Below are positions 55,498 to 62,906 of a stretch of 64,000 bases of DNA, in pieces (the first letter of the stretch is position 1; each line of letters starts with the position of its first letter). The stretch is from positions 124,001 through 188,000 of the forward strand of contig NZ_MSPQ01000009.1 of assembly GCF_001936475.1 (NCBI RefSeq), in the 5' to 3' direction. The notes below the pieces were generated by a model. It saw only the letters and a list, made by a program, of their open reading frames with translations, was not told the origin of the DNA and ran no database searches. The stretch is from Algoriphagus marinus (GTDB lineage Bacteria; Bacteroidota; Bacteroidia; Cytophagales; Cyclobacteriaceae). A program made the position numbers and the translations under genes.

Positions 55498-56220
55498 CTA
55501 ATTTAGTTGAATGATTCCAGAACTTGATCTTTCTAAGTTCACCTTACCCACCTTATTGGGAAGCATTAAAATTGACCTTTCCCCTACCCAGCCGCTGATC
55601 GATTGGATATCACCTCCGAGTTCAGCTTGAGTAGCCTCCAATCGGAGATTCAAATTGCTGATCGTATTTGCCTTCAAGTCAGAAGATATTCCAGTATAAT
55701 CCAGAAATCCCAACTTTACGTCTCGAGAAACTGAAAAAGATTCTCTTGAAACTCTCATAGAATCTTGAAAAACTAAACTAGCCTGACTAGAAATAACCCG
55801 CAAAGAATCCTGACTGAATTTTTTAAAACTCACTTCCGAGACATCTTCAAGCACAAGACTGTTCAACGCACTTACTTTTAGCTCGAAATAACCCGATTTC
55901 TTTTGCATTAATCGATCAATAAAAAGCGTATCACTGACCATTCGATAACTCAGTTCTGGTTCTTCTGGACTCTCACCTGTATCTGTAAATACCTTGAAAT
56001 ACGTCAGTTTTAAGGAATCAGAGCTAGTGATCGTAAGCAATCCTGAATTCTTGATGACTACATGTTTAAACTCCTGAAGCAGAATTTCTTCCTTTTCAAT
56101 TTTCTTTAATATCCCATACCTACGCTGATCCGAATAGCGAAATGAAATCAGGAGAGTGGCCATCAGCGTGATCCAGCAGAAAGTCAAAAAGGAAAGAATA
56201 ATCTTAGTACTAGTTTTCAT
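55498..56220 (-). CDS. GIN-like (DUF2807-type) membrane-anchored protein
   Basis: The 240-residue protein (ATG at 56220, MKTSTKIILSFLTF) has an N-terminal membrane helix and then a beta-rich domain with regular 20-24-residue repeats, resembling the head GIN domain of putative autotransporter adhesins (DUF2807). The C-terminus, SGWVGERSILMLPNKVGKVNL, is repeated at 52107-52331. It follows the ABC/GntR genes on the same strand, and may be expressed with them. Function unknown. Confidence 0.7.
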   Translation of the reverse strand: MKTSTKIILSFLTFCWITLMATLLISFRYSDQRRYGILKKIEKEEILLQEFKHVVIKNSGLLTITSSDSLKLTYFKVFTDTGESPEEPELSYRMVSDTLFIDRLMQKKSGYFELKVSALNSLVLEDVSEVSFKKFSQDSLRVISSQASLVFQDSMRVSRESFSVSRDVKLGFLDYTGISSDLKANTISNLNLRLEATQAELGGDIQSISGWVGERSILMLPNKVGKVNLERSSSGIIQLN

Positions 56221-56224
56221 CTGT

Positions 56225-56324
56225 TTATAATTTGTTTTTTTAAAGGTCATCTGGAATCTAGCATGGCTTCCCCGATAGCTATCGGGGCATCCCAGTTTGT
56301 GACTTTTTAGTCATGCTTGATTTC
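56225..56324. repeat. Copy 2 of the interspersed element (see 16453-16540)
   Basis: Copy 2 covers the leader of the GIN gene and the end of gntR, and contains the 18-bp palindrome CCCCGATAGCTATCGGGG (56269-56286), absent in copy 1. The palindrome can form a hairpin between gntR and GIN. Confidence 0.6.
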
Positions 56325-56690
56325 ATGATCGTTGGATTGAATGGATTGAATAAGCAATTGGAGATCGGTGGAGTTGAGTTTCAACACCTTCACTTTATGT
56401 AATAGGCCGGGTAGATCCTGCTCAAAAAAGGATTCCTTCTGAATTTTCAGGAGGTTTCTTTTTGCATTCAAAGCCACAAAAAAACCTATCCCCCGTTTGT
56501 TTTCGAGGATTCCCTCCTCTTCCATCAGGCCGTAACTTCGCATCACCGTATTTCGATTCACCTCCAAGTCCACAGCAAGTTCTCGCACGGAGGGCACCTT
56601 ATCTCCAGGCAGGATTTTGTCCTGCATGATCTGATCCGCAAGCCAGTCCCGAATCTGAAGAAAGATATTTTTGCTTTCGTTGAAATCCAT
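56307..56690 (-). CDS. GntR-family transcriptional regulator (YtrA-like)
   Basis: The 127-residue protein has a winged helix of the GntR type (ILPGDKVPSVRELAVDLEVNRNTVMRSYGLMEEEGIL) and a short C-terminal tail of about 50 residues, the YtrA-like pattern without a ligand domain. Such regulators often control a neighbouring ABC transporter. It starts one base after the permease stop, so it is co-transcribed with the ABC genes and probably regulates them. Confidence 0.88.
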   Translation of the reverse strand: MDFNESKNIFLQIRDWLADQIMQDKILPGDKVPSVRELAVDLEVNRNTVMRSYGLMEEEGILENKRGIGFFVALNAKRNLLKIQKESFFEQDLPGLLHKVKVLKLNSTDLQLLIQSIQSNDHEIKHD

Positions 56691-56691
56691 C

Positions 56692-57528
56692 TTAAACTTC
56701 TCTTTCAGTGAGTTTGAAATAGCTGACTACATAGGAAAGAAATACACCCATCCAGATCAAAATCATGCAGGCGAAAATTAAGATTGGCACATCAGGAGAA
56801 ATTTCCGGCTGATCAATATTTGGGAAATTAAAGGCAACCTGCTCACTCCAAACCAGCGAATCGGGAAAGACGATCCAAGCAAGTAATAGGCTGCTGGCAG
56901 TGATTAGCAGATAAAAAGTAAGGATGGATATAGGCATAAGCACCAGATTGCGCTTACCAAATATGATTCCTCCTACAAACATAAGCGAAGGAATTAAACA
57001 GGCCATTCCTAGAATGAGGAGTGAAACAACAGGATTGTTCACTGCATTAGAAACTATAAAACTGCTAAATCGAAAGACCTCAGGGGAACCTATTTCACCT
57101 GAAAAGGCAAAAATCAAATCGGCTAGTTCGAACAGGTAAACAGAAAGGACAGAAGCCAACCAAAAAATTAATGGGTAGCTAATTATAGGCAGGACGACTC
57201 GTAACAGGCATTGAACTGAAAATTTCTCAAAATGAGAAGCTGGTAGTCTCAAATAAAGACTTGCTGATTTATTTTCCCTTAAGTCTAAAAAACTTTGTCC
57301 AACGATACCCCATGCCAACACGATAAACCCAAGAATATAAACTGCATGATAGTATTCGCTTTCCCAACGCATGGAACCTAAGTTGGAAAGGAAGAACACC
57401 TGAAAAAAGAAAATATGCAATGCGATCAAGCCAGTGACAGCAAGTAGATACACCCTTTTTCGGCTCATCCATTCGTATCGAATTAAGTTCCCTATTCGCT
57501 TTATTTGAAAATTAGAAGTACTATTCAT
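56692..57528 (-). CDS. ABC transporter permease-like membrane protein
   Basis: The 278-residue protein has about six predicted membrane helices (for example LLAVTGLIALHIFFFQVFF, PVVSLLILGMACLIPSLMF, LIFACMILIWMGVFLSY). It partners the ATP-binding protein whose gene overlaps it by eight bases. The set resembles YtrABC/BcrAB-type exporters; the cargo is unknown. Confidence 0.83.
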   Translation of the reverse strand: MNSTSNFQIKRIGNLIRYEWMSRKRVYLLAVTGLIALHIFFFQVFFLSNLGSMRWESEYYHAVYILGFIVLAWGIVGQSFLDLRENKSASLYLRLPASHFEKFSVQCLLRVVLPIISYPLIFWLASVLSVYLFELADLIFAFSGEIGSPEVFRFSSFIVSNAVNNPVVSLLILGMACLIPSLMFVGGIIFGKRNLVLMPISILTFYLLITASSLLLAWIVFPDSLVWSEQVAFNFPNIDQPEISPDVPILIFACMILIWMGVFLSYVVSYFKLTEREV

Positions 57529-58375
57529 GGCTAGCTAGATTTTTTTCTGATAAAATAGAATTAGAAACCGCTCCCGACATCACTGCATTGAAGAGGAGTT
57601 CCAGACTGACCGGAGTTTGATTTTCCCCAGAAACTCGAGGTTGGATAAATTGGACTCCCAACTTATTTTTCTCCGTATAAATGGTATTTTCTGGAGCAGA
57701 GGTAGCCATTCCAAAACTGAGGCGATCACTTAGTTCCAATAAATCCTGATCCAATTTCACTTTCCCATCTGCCAAAATCACCACCCGATCGATCAGATTT
57801 TCTACATCTTTGACCAAGTGAGTCGCTAAGATCAGCGTCTGTTCTTCACTAAGATTGGCCGCCACAGCCTTTCTGAAAGAAGTTTTGGAAGGAATATCCA
57901 AGCCATTCGTAGGCTCATCAAATAACAGCAGCTTACAATTTGTGCTCAGGGCAAAAGCTAAAACCACTTTTTTCTGCTGCCCAAATGAGAAGTCCCCCAG
58001 CTTTAAATTAGGCTCAATCTCAAAATCCTCGAGGATGGATAGAAACTTCGCCTGATCAAAAGCGGGATAAAACGGGGACGTCATTTTGGTATAAGCGCTC
58101 ACAGACAAGTGCAGTGGCAAAGCCAGTTCGTCAGGAACCACAAAAAGCTCTTGAAGAAAATCAGGGCTACGGTCTTTTGAATAGCGACCATTCACTTGCA
58201 CAGTTCCCTCTTTTGGAAAAATCAAACCGGATAGCAAGCGGAGAAAAGTAGATTTCCCAGCGCCATTTTTACCAAGTAGTCCAACGATAGATCCTGCCGG
58301 ACATTCCCAATCCAACTCCTGAAAAAGAGCTGACTTTTTGGGATAAGAAAAACTTAAATTTTGAATGGAAATCAT
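57521..58375 (-). CDS. ABC transporter ATP-binding protein
   Basis: The 284-residue ATPase has Walker A GLLGKNGAGKST, the Q-loop, signature region LGDFSFGQQKKV (a degenerate form of LSGGQ), Walker B KLLLFDEPTNGLD and H-loop ATHLVKD. It is the first gene of the operon, and its start overlaps the divergent GNAT region but not the chosen GNAT start. The signature differs from LSGGQ, as in some BcrA/YtrB-like proteins. Confidence 0.92.
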   Translation of the reverse strand: MISIQNLSFSYPKKSALFQELDWECPAGSIVGLLGKNGAGKSTFLRLLSGLIFPKEGTVQVNGRYSKDRSPDFLQELFVVPDELALPLHLSVSAYTKMTSPFYPAFDQAKFLSILEDFEIEPNLKLGDFSFGQQKKVVLAFALSTNCKLLLFDEPTNGLDIPSKTSFRKAVAANLSEEQTLILATHLVKDVENLIDRVVILADGKVKLDQDLLELSDRLSFGMATSAPENTIYTEKNKLGVQFIQPRVSGENQTPVSLELLFNAVMSGAVSNSILSEKNLASHE

Positions 58376-58480
58376 GATAGCTGTTTTACTGTCATAGTAT
58401 ATTATGCCACTAATCTAAAACCTTATTTTCAAAATCAAAATTCTTCCATAATTTTTTTTAAGAAATCAGTAGATTTAGGC

Positions 58481-59014
58481 ATGAATCCCACCTACCTCTT
58501 CACCTCTCCCCGACTTGGCTTCCGGCTTTGGCAGGATTCGGATCTTCCCAGCTTTTCAGCAATGAATGCAGACCAGGAAACAATGTACTATTTCGAAAAA
58601 CCACTTTCTGAAGAAGAATCCAAAGCCATGATGGCGCGAATGAACAAGCTATACGAGGACCGAGGCCATTGCTATTTCGCTATCGAATCATTGGAAAAGG
58701 GGGAATTCATCGGTATGATAGGGATGGGATGGAAGACCTTTGAGGCTGACTTTACGCCATGTGTAGATATCGGATGGCGGTTGGATAAGCGATTTTGGAA
58801 TCAGGGATTTGCCAGCGAGGGCGCCATACGCGTCTTGGAATATGCCAAAGAAATGGGGCTGAAGGAAGTTTATTCCTATGCTTCGAACAGCAATAAAGCC
58901 TCGACCAAAGTCATGGAAAAAGCGGGCCTGACTTACATCAAGGATTTTGATCTGGAGGAATTAAAAAATACCCCAAGGCTAAATCCATGTAGTTTGTATA
59001 AGATCACTTTTTGA
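58481..59014 (+). CDS. RimJ/RimL-type GNAT acetyltransferase
   Basis: The 177-residue GNAT (ATG at 58481, MNPTYLFTSPRLGFRLW) has the motif DIGWRLDKRFWNQGFASEGAIRVLEYA near residues 95-120 and SYASNSNKASTKVMEKAGL, the RimJ/RimL signature. The substrate is a protein or small amine. The first in-frame ATG (58361) would overlap the divergent ABC gene and gives a non-family N-terminus, so the later ATG is preferred. Confidence 0.88.
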   Translation: MNPTYLFTSPRLGFRLWQDSDLPSFSAMNADQETMYYFEKPLSEEESKAMMARMNKLYEDRGHCYFAIESLEKGEFIGMIGMGWKTFEADFTPCVDIGWRLDKRFWNQGFASEGAIRVLEYAKEMGLKEVYSYASNSNKASTKVMEKAGLTYIKDFDLEELKNTPRLNPCSLYKITF

Positions 59015-59029
59015 AATACGATGGAAATA

Positions 59030-59110
59030 CAATAGAAATAAACCTCCCTACGGTCGGTGAAATAATTAATTTACGTAGCGTATTTAACAAAGTCTATTTC
59101 ACAAAGTCTA
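59030..59110. repeat. Intergenic TATTTC-type motif units
   Basis: Degenerate units (GAAATACAATAG, TATTTAACAAAGTC, TATTTCACAAAGTC) resemble those at 46320-46420 and 62690-62860. The gap up to 59179 shows nothing else. Confidence 0.4.
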
Positions 59111-59179
59111 TATCATTCTTCAAAAAAAAATGCCGCCCCTTTGCAGAGACGACATCTAACCACCCAACTATTATTTTTT

Positions 59180-59998
59180 CTAAGCCAAGAAAAGTGAAGC
59201 TATACCAAGTACTTGCTGATCAGTCAATGGCTCATCCCAAGCCTCAGAAACTGCTCCAGCATCGATTCCAGTCAAACTCACCACATTTACTCCGCCATGA
59301 GACACATTTTCTTCACCCGCATAAATGGATTGAGTTGCTGCAGGTAGCGAACCAATTGATCCATTCGTGATCCAGCCCTTTACGGTATCCTGACCTTTTA
59401 TGGTTCGTAGTCTTCGGACCATAGAGGCATGCCTTGCCTCCACCGAATGAATAGACAATGCAGCTGTCAAAACCACATCACTCTCTTTGACATTAGCCGC
59501 TTGACCTTTGTAAGCGCGAACTCCCGTGTCTTCGAAAGCCTGAGATAAAGCCAAGAAAGTAGGGTAATCGGTGAATGGATTAAAATTTCCCCCAGCTGTG
59601 AAATCAAAACCAGGCTCTACTACAGGTGTCCCGCCTAATACATTTGCGATAACCTCTTGAAGGAATTTGACGTGCGCCAACTCATGATCTCTGATTTTCT
59701 GAAAAATCACCCGATCTGCTGCCGTAATAACATTTGACTCTAACCCTGTTTGATAATAGCGGTATTCCAAATGCTCCAAAGTCAAGGCATAGTTCAAAAC
59801 GCCGATCAAGCTAGCAGTATCAGCCTTAGCCACCTTTGGCAAAGCGGATAGTATACCAAGCGGGATAGCAGCCATAGCCATTTTCTTGCTCAAGTCTCCA
59901 AACTGACGAAAGGCATCTCTTCTCGAGAAAAAAGTATCCTTTTCCTCCGGAGTTTTGGTGTCCGGGCACATTGTATCTAATAATTTTAATAAGTTCAT
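59180..59998 (-). CDS. Ferritin-like domain protein, Tat-type export, copy 1
   Basis: The 272-residue protein has a twin-arginine signal (FSRRDAFRQFG, hydrophobic stretch about 35-50) and a ferritin-like four-helix domain: EHLEYRYYQTGL, DHELAHVKFLQEV, QAFEDTGVRAYKG and HSVEARHASMVRRLR carry Glu and His in di-iron-type positions (PF13668-like). It lies downstream of the second ferritin-like gene in the same direction. Its substrate is unknown; periplasmic di-iron or stress protection is possible. Confidence 0.82.
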   Translation of the reverse strand: MNLLKLLDTMCPDTKTPEEKDTFFSRRDAFRQFGDLSKKMAMAAIPLGILSALPKVAKADTASLIGVLNYALTLEHLEYRYYQTGLESNVITAADRVIFQKIRDHELAHVKFLQEVIANVLGGTPVVEPGFDFTAGGNFNPFTDYPTFLALSQAFEDTGVRAYKGQAANVKESDVVLTAALSIHSVEARHASMVRRLRTIKGQDTVKGWITNGSIGSLPAATQSIYAGEENVSHGGVNVVSLTGIDAGAVSEAWDEPLTDQQVLGIASLFLA

Positions 59999-60022
59999 AT
60001 CTCTAGATTTTTTAAAGTGGAA

Positions 60023-60721
60023 TTAAGAAGGCAGCTGACTAAAGTCGATTGGTGTCTTTACATACGTACTTGCCGCAGTCAATACCTGAGTGAAATTCAA
60101 GGTACGCTCCAGACCATTGGCATCGATCAAATCATCTCCAGCGAAATCGGCTGAACCTGGATTGATCAAATCACGAATCGCGGCAGCATGTCTCGCCTCC
60201 ACGGAAACAATTTTTCCGGCGATCAATAAGAAATCAGAGCTTTCGAGAAACTGCCCTGCTCCATTATATGCGGCAACTCCTAGATCCTCAAAAGTTTTGG
60301 CAGCGTTCAAGACAGAAGTTCGGCTATTGAAATCAATCGATGAAAAGTCAATTTCCAGATCAGCTATCGCCATATTCCCTAATGCCGCTTTAAAAAACTC
60401 ACGGTGTGCTCGCTCATGCTTTTCGAGATCTCCCATGATAGTCTTTTCTTCTGCATTTGCATTTGCAAAATACCCCCCACCTAGCACCGCTGCATAAAAT
60501 GCCGCTTCCAATTGTTCCAAAGCATAGGCATAATTCAAAATCCCAATATCCCCCGAACCGAGGCTTACTCCGCCCATCATAGGTGGCATCATATCCTCAT
60601 CCTCGTTACATCCTACCAGAAGTAGTCCTGCCGTAGCGACCGACAATGTTCCGCGTTTCAAAAACTCCCTACGATTGGCACTTTTGACCAGTGCAGTAGG
60701 CTTGATTAGCTCATTTTTCAT
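60023..60721 (-). CDS. Ferritin-like domain protein, Tat-type export, copy 2
   Basis: The 232-residue protein has a twin-arginine signal (NRREFLKRGTLSVATAGLLLVGC), whose last Cys may also be a lipidation site. The ferritin-like domain shows YALEQLEAAFYAAVL, EKHERAHREFF, FEDLGVAAYNG and SVEARHAAAIRDL, equivalent to the neighbour's residues. The pair is adjacent, 24 bases apart, and is probably one operon. Function unknown, as for the neighbour. Confidence 0.82.
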   Translation of the reverse strand: MKNELIKPTALVKSANRREFLKRGTLSVATAGLLLVGCNEDEDMMPPMMGGVSLGSGDIGILNYAYALEQLEAAFYAAVLGGGYFANANAEEKTIMGDLEKHERAHREFFKAALGNMAIADLEIDFSSIDFNSRTSVLNAAKTFEDLGVAAYNGAGQFLESSDFLLIAGKIVSVEARHAAAIRDLINPGSADFAGDDLIDANGLERTLNFTQVLTAASTYVKTPIDFSQLPS

Positions 60722-60978
60722 GTTGATTGATTTTTAAATAATACATCGGTTAAAGCTCAAAGCCACAAAACCTATTTCTGAAAATCAGCTTTTGTGGATT
60801 TGAACTGACTTACGAAGTGGGTAAAGTGATTGGATTGACTGGGGTTGAAAAAAAATTACAAATCGAAAAAATTGAATCTCTCACGGTAAACCATTGAAGA
60901 ATAAAAACCGGGACCTTGTCCAAGATTAGCCATCCATTGTTTGAGAAAAGCCTTATTTTTCGAAAACAAATTTTTGCC

Positions 60979-61791
60979 ATGAGATATTTAGCCCTTACCC
61001 TTTCGCTGATCCTGATTCATACCTTAGGATTTGCCCAGCAAAACCCTTCCACCCGCGAGATGGATCGAATCAATTGGATGGAATTTGCAGATTTTGTTCC
61101 TGAGAAAATCAATACAGTTTTGCTTCCAACAGGAACACTCGAGCCACATGGCGTGCTAAATAACGGTGCGGACAACACTGCTCCCACCGCCATGGCAAAA
61201 GCTATTGCTTCTGAACTCAATGCCTTAATAGCACCAACATTAAATTATGGAATCACTGGAAGTATGGCGGCTTTCCCAGGAGCTTTTCAGATAACCGAGG
61301 AAGCATACGCCCCATTTATCAGAGATATTTTGAAGGGCCTTGCCAAAAATGGTTTCAAAAACATCATCATCCTTAATGGTCACGGAGGCGGGCAAACTGC
61401 TGTACTTCAACGGATAGCAGGAGAAGTTGCTAATGAATTGGGAATTCGTACGCTGGTAATCAACTGGTGGTCTTATGCTTCGGATGTGACTTTGGAAGTA
61501 TTCAAAGAAGATGGAGGACATGCTGGTCTTAATGAGACGGCTTATATTCAGGCGATTGATCCGACTTTGGTACATAAAGAAAAATACAATGCCGATATGG
61601 CGACTGCCTATCCGAAGACCGGAACTTGGTCTGCGGTCCCTTTTCCTTCCAGCATTGGACTCTATCAAGAAGGTCAGGGCTATCCAAATTTCAATGAAAC
61701 TCAAGCCAAGGAATACTTCCAAAAAGTCAATGCAAAAGTAGCCGGGCTGATCAAAGAGACGATTCGAAAGTGGGATTTGGCAGGATTGTAG
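60979..61791 (+). CDS. Exported creatininase-family protein
   Basis: The 270-residue protein has a signal peptide (about 1-20, ending GFAQ) and the creatininase fold: LLPTGTLEPHGVLNNGADN (metal ligands Glu and His), ILNGHGGGQTAVLQ, and EDGGHAGLNETA. Members hydrolyse amides or lactams, for example creatinine, and this one is exported, unlike creatininase. The ATG at 60979 (MRYLALTLSLIL) was chosen because the signal starts there; an ATG at 60916 is upstream. Confidence 0.85.
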   Translation: MRYLALTLSLILIHTLGFAQQNPSTREMDRINWMEFADFVPEKINTVLLPTGTLEPHGVLNNGADNTAPTAMAKAIASELNALIAPTLNYGITGSMAAFPGAFQITEEAYAPFIRDILKGLAKNGFKNIIILNGHGGGQTAVLQRIAGEVANELGIRTLVINWWSYASDVTLEVFKEDGGHAGLNETAYIQAIDPTLVHKEKYNADMATAYPKTGTWSAVPFPSSIGLYQEGQGYPNFNETQAKEYFQKVNAKVAGLIKETIRKWDLAGL

Positions 61792-61870
61792 ATTTAGGAT
61801 ATTAGATTTCAGATCTATGATTTGACGTGACTTCACTATTCGTTGTTCATCATTCGATATTCGAAGTTGA
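61792..61870. repeat. Low-complexity intergenic repeat, left of the pentapeptide gene
   Basis: Includes GACGTGACTTCACTATTCG and CATTCGATATTCGAAG. A related stretch follows the pentapeptide gene at 62489-62560. Confidence 0.4.
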
Positions 61871-61921
61871 CCTCCAAGTTTTTTTACCCTAAGAAACCTT
61901 CTTCAAACTTTACACTTCAAA

Positions 61922-62488
61922 ATGCCCTACTTCTCCAACCAAAGCCTTCAAAATAAAGACTTTACTGCGGAGCCTTTAGAAAAAGGCGAGTATGAGTCTT
62001 GCCAGTTTCTTCAGTGCAATTTTTCGGGCTTGGACTTGAGTGGCTTCAGCTTCGAGAATTGTTCATTCATGAGCTGTGATCTCAGTAATGTGAAGGTGTT
62101 CAAAGCTGGATTTCAACAAGTAAGTTTCAAGGATTGTAAGATTTTGGGTGTCCATTTTCATACCTGCAATCCCTTTTTATTGGAATTCAGCTTTGATAAG
62201 TGTCAGTTGGATTACTGCAGTTTTTTCAATCTTCCGATGAAAAAAACCAAACTGGAAAGCTGTCGGATGCGCGAAGCCAGTTTCACGCAAGCGGACGTGA
62301 GCGGCGGAAGTTTTCGGGATTCAGATCTAAGCGGAGTGATTTTCGATCGGACGATTCTGGAGAAAACTGACTTCCGAAACGCCCAAAACTTCTCCATAGA
62401 CCCCGAACTCAACCGAATCAAAGGGGCTTTTTTCGACTTGGATGGACTACCGGGTTTGTTAGAGAAGTATAGAATCAAGGTGGGATAG
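61922..62488 (+). CDS. Pentapeptide-repeat protein
   Basis: The 188-residue protein consists of A(D/N)LXX-like pentapeptides forming a quadrilateral beta-helix: CNFSGLDLSGFSFENCSFMS and RDSDLSGVIFDRTILEKTDF are clear turns. The C-terminal cap, PELNRIKGAFFDLDGLPGLL, is not a pentapeptide. Qnr/MfpA-type relatives mimic DNA and protect gyrase from quinolones, but this cannot be assumed here. Single-gene unit. Confidence 0.85.
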   Translation: MPYFSNQSLQNKDFTAEPLEKGEYESCQFLQCNFSGLDLSGFSFENCSFMSCDLSNVKVFKAGFQQVSFKDCKILGVHFHTCNPFLLEFSFDKCQLDYCSFFNLPMKKTKLESCRMREASFTQADVSGGSFRDSDLSGVIFDRTILEKTDFRNAQNFSIDPELNRIKGAFFDLDGLPGLLEKYRIKVG

Positions 62489-62639
62489 AATATAGGATGT
62501 ATGATATGAGATGTATGATGTGACTTCAGAATTCATTATTTGATATTCAGCCTTCGATATTTTTCTTAAAGATTTCTTCCACAAAATCATCTGACAATTT
62601 CCTTCTCTACCCTTGCATTCGGGATGATTTTTTGACTAC
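62489..62639. repeat. Low-complexity intergenic repeat, right of the pentapeptide gene
   Basis: The sequence has GATGTATGATATGAGATG, GATGTGACTTCAGAATTC and TTTGATATTCAGCC, resembling 61792-61870. It extends to the AT-rich element at 62640. Nothing else is seen. Confidence 0.4.
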
Positions 62640-62676
62640 ATTATAAACATTAATTTGTTGATTTAATTAACAAATT
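62640..62676 (+). promoter_or_regulatory. AT-rich element upstream of dnaE, shared with dinB
   Basis: See 46476-46512: 29 of 37 identical bases without gaps. Arms AATTTGTT (62652-62659) and AACAAATT (62669-62676) form a perfect inverted repeat with 9 bases between. It lies 230 bases before the dnaE ATG. Confidence 0.5.
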
Positions 62677-62689
62677 GAAGGGATATAAT

Positions 62690-62860
62690 TGAAATATGGT
62701 AGAAATACACCTCGCTTTGCTCGGTGAAATACTAGAAACCTATCTCACCGAAAGCATATTTCAAACGATGCAAGGAGTCTGTATCTCGGGAGCAAAGCGA
62801 CCTTATCTCGCGAAGCGTATCTCAGCGAAGCGATATTTCGCCAAAGGCCTATTTCAAAAA
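62690..62860. repeat. Array of TATCTC-type units before dnaE
   Basis: About eight degenerate units (TATCTCACCGAAAG, TATCTCGGGAGCAAAG, TATCTCGCGAAGC, TATCTCAGCGAAGC, TATTTCGCCAAAGG) fill most of the gap between the AT-rich element and dnaE. Matches the array before dinB. Confidence 0.55.
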
Positions 62861-62906
62861 GTCAATTACAAAAATAAACCAGCGGAGACTTCTCACTTCG
62901 TTCGAA

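Noticed and set aside
61240..61836. A 198-codon minus-strand frame over the creatininase-family gene
   Set aside because: The opposite strand has clear creatininase motifs and a signal peptide; this frame has no recognisable features.
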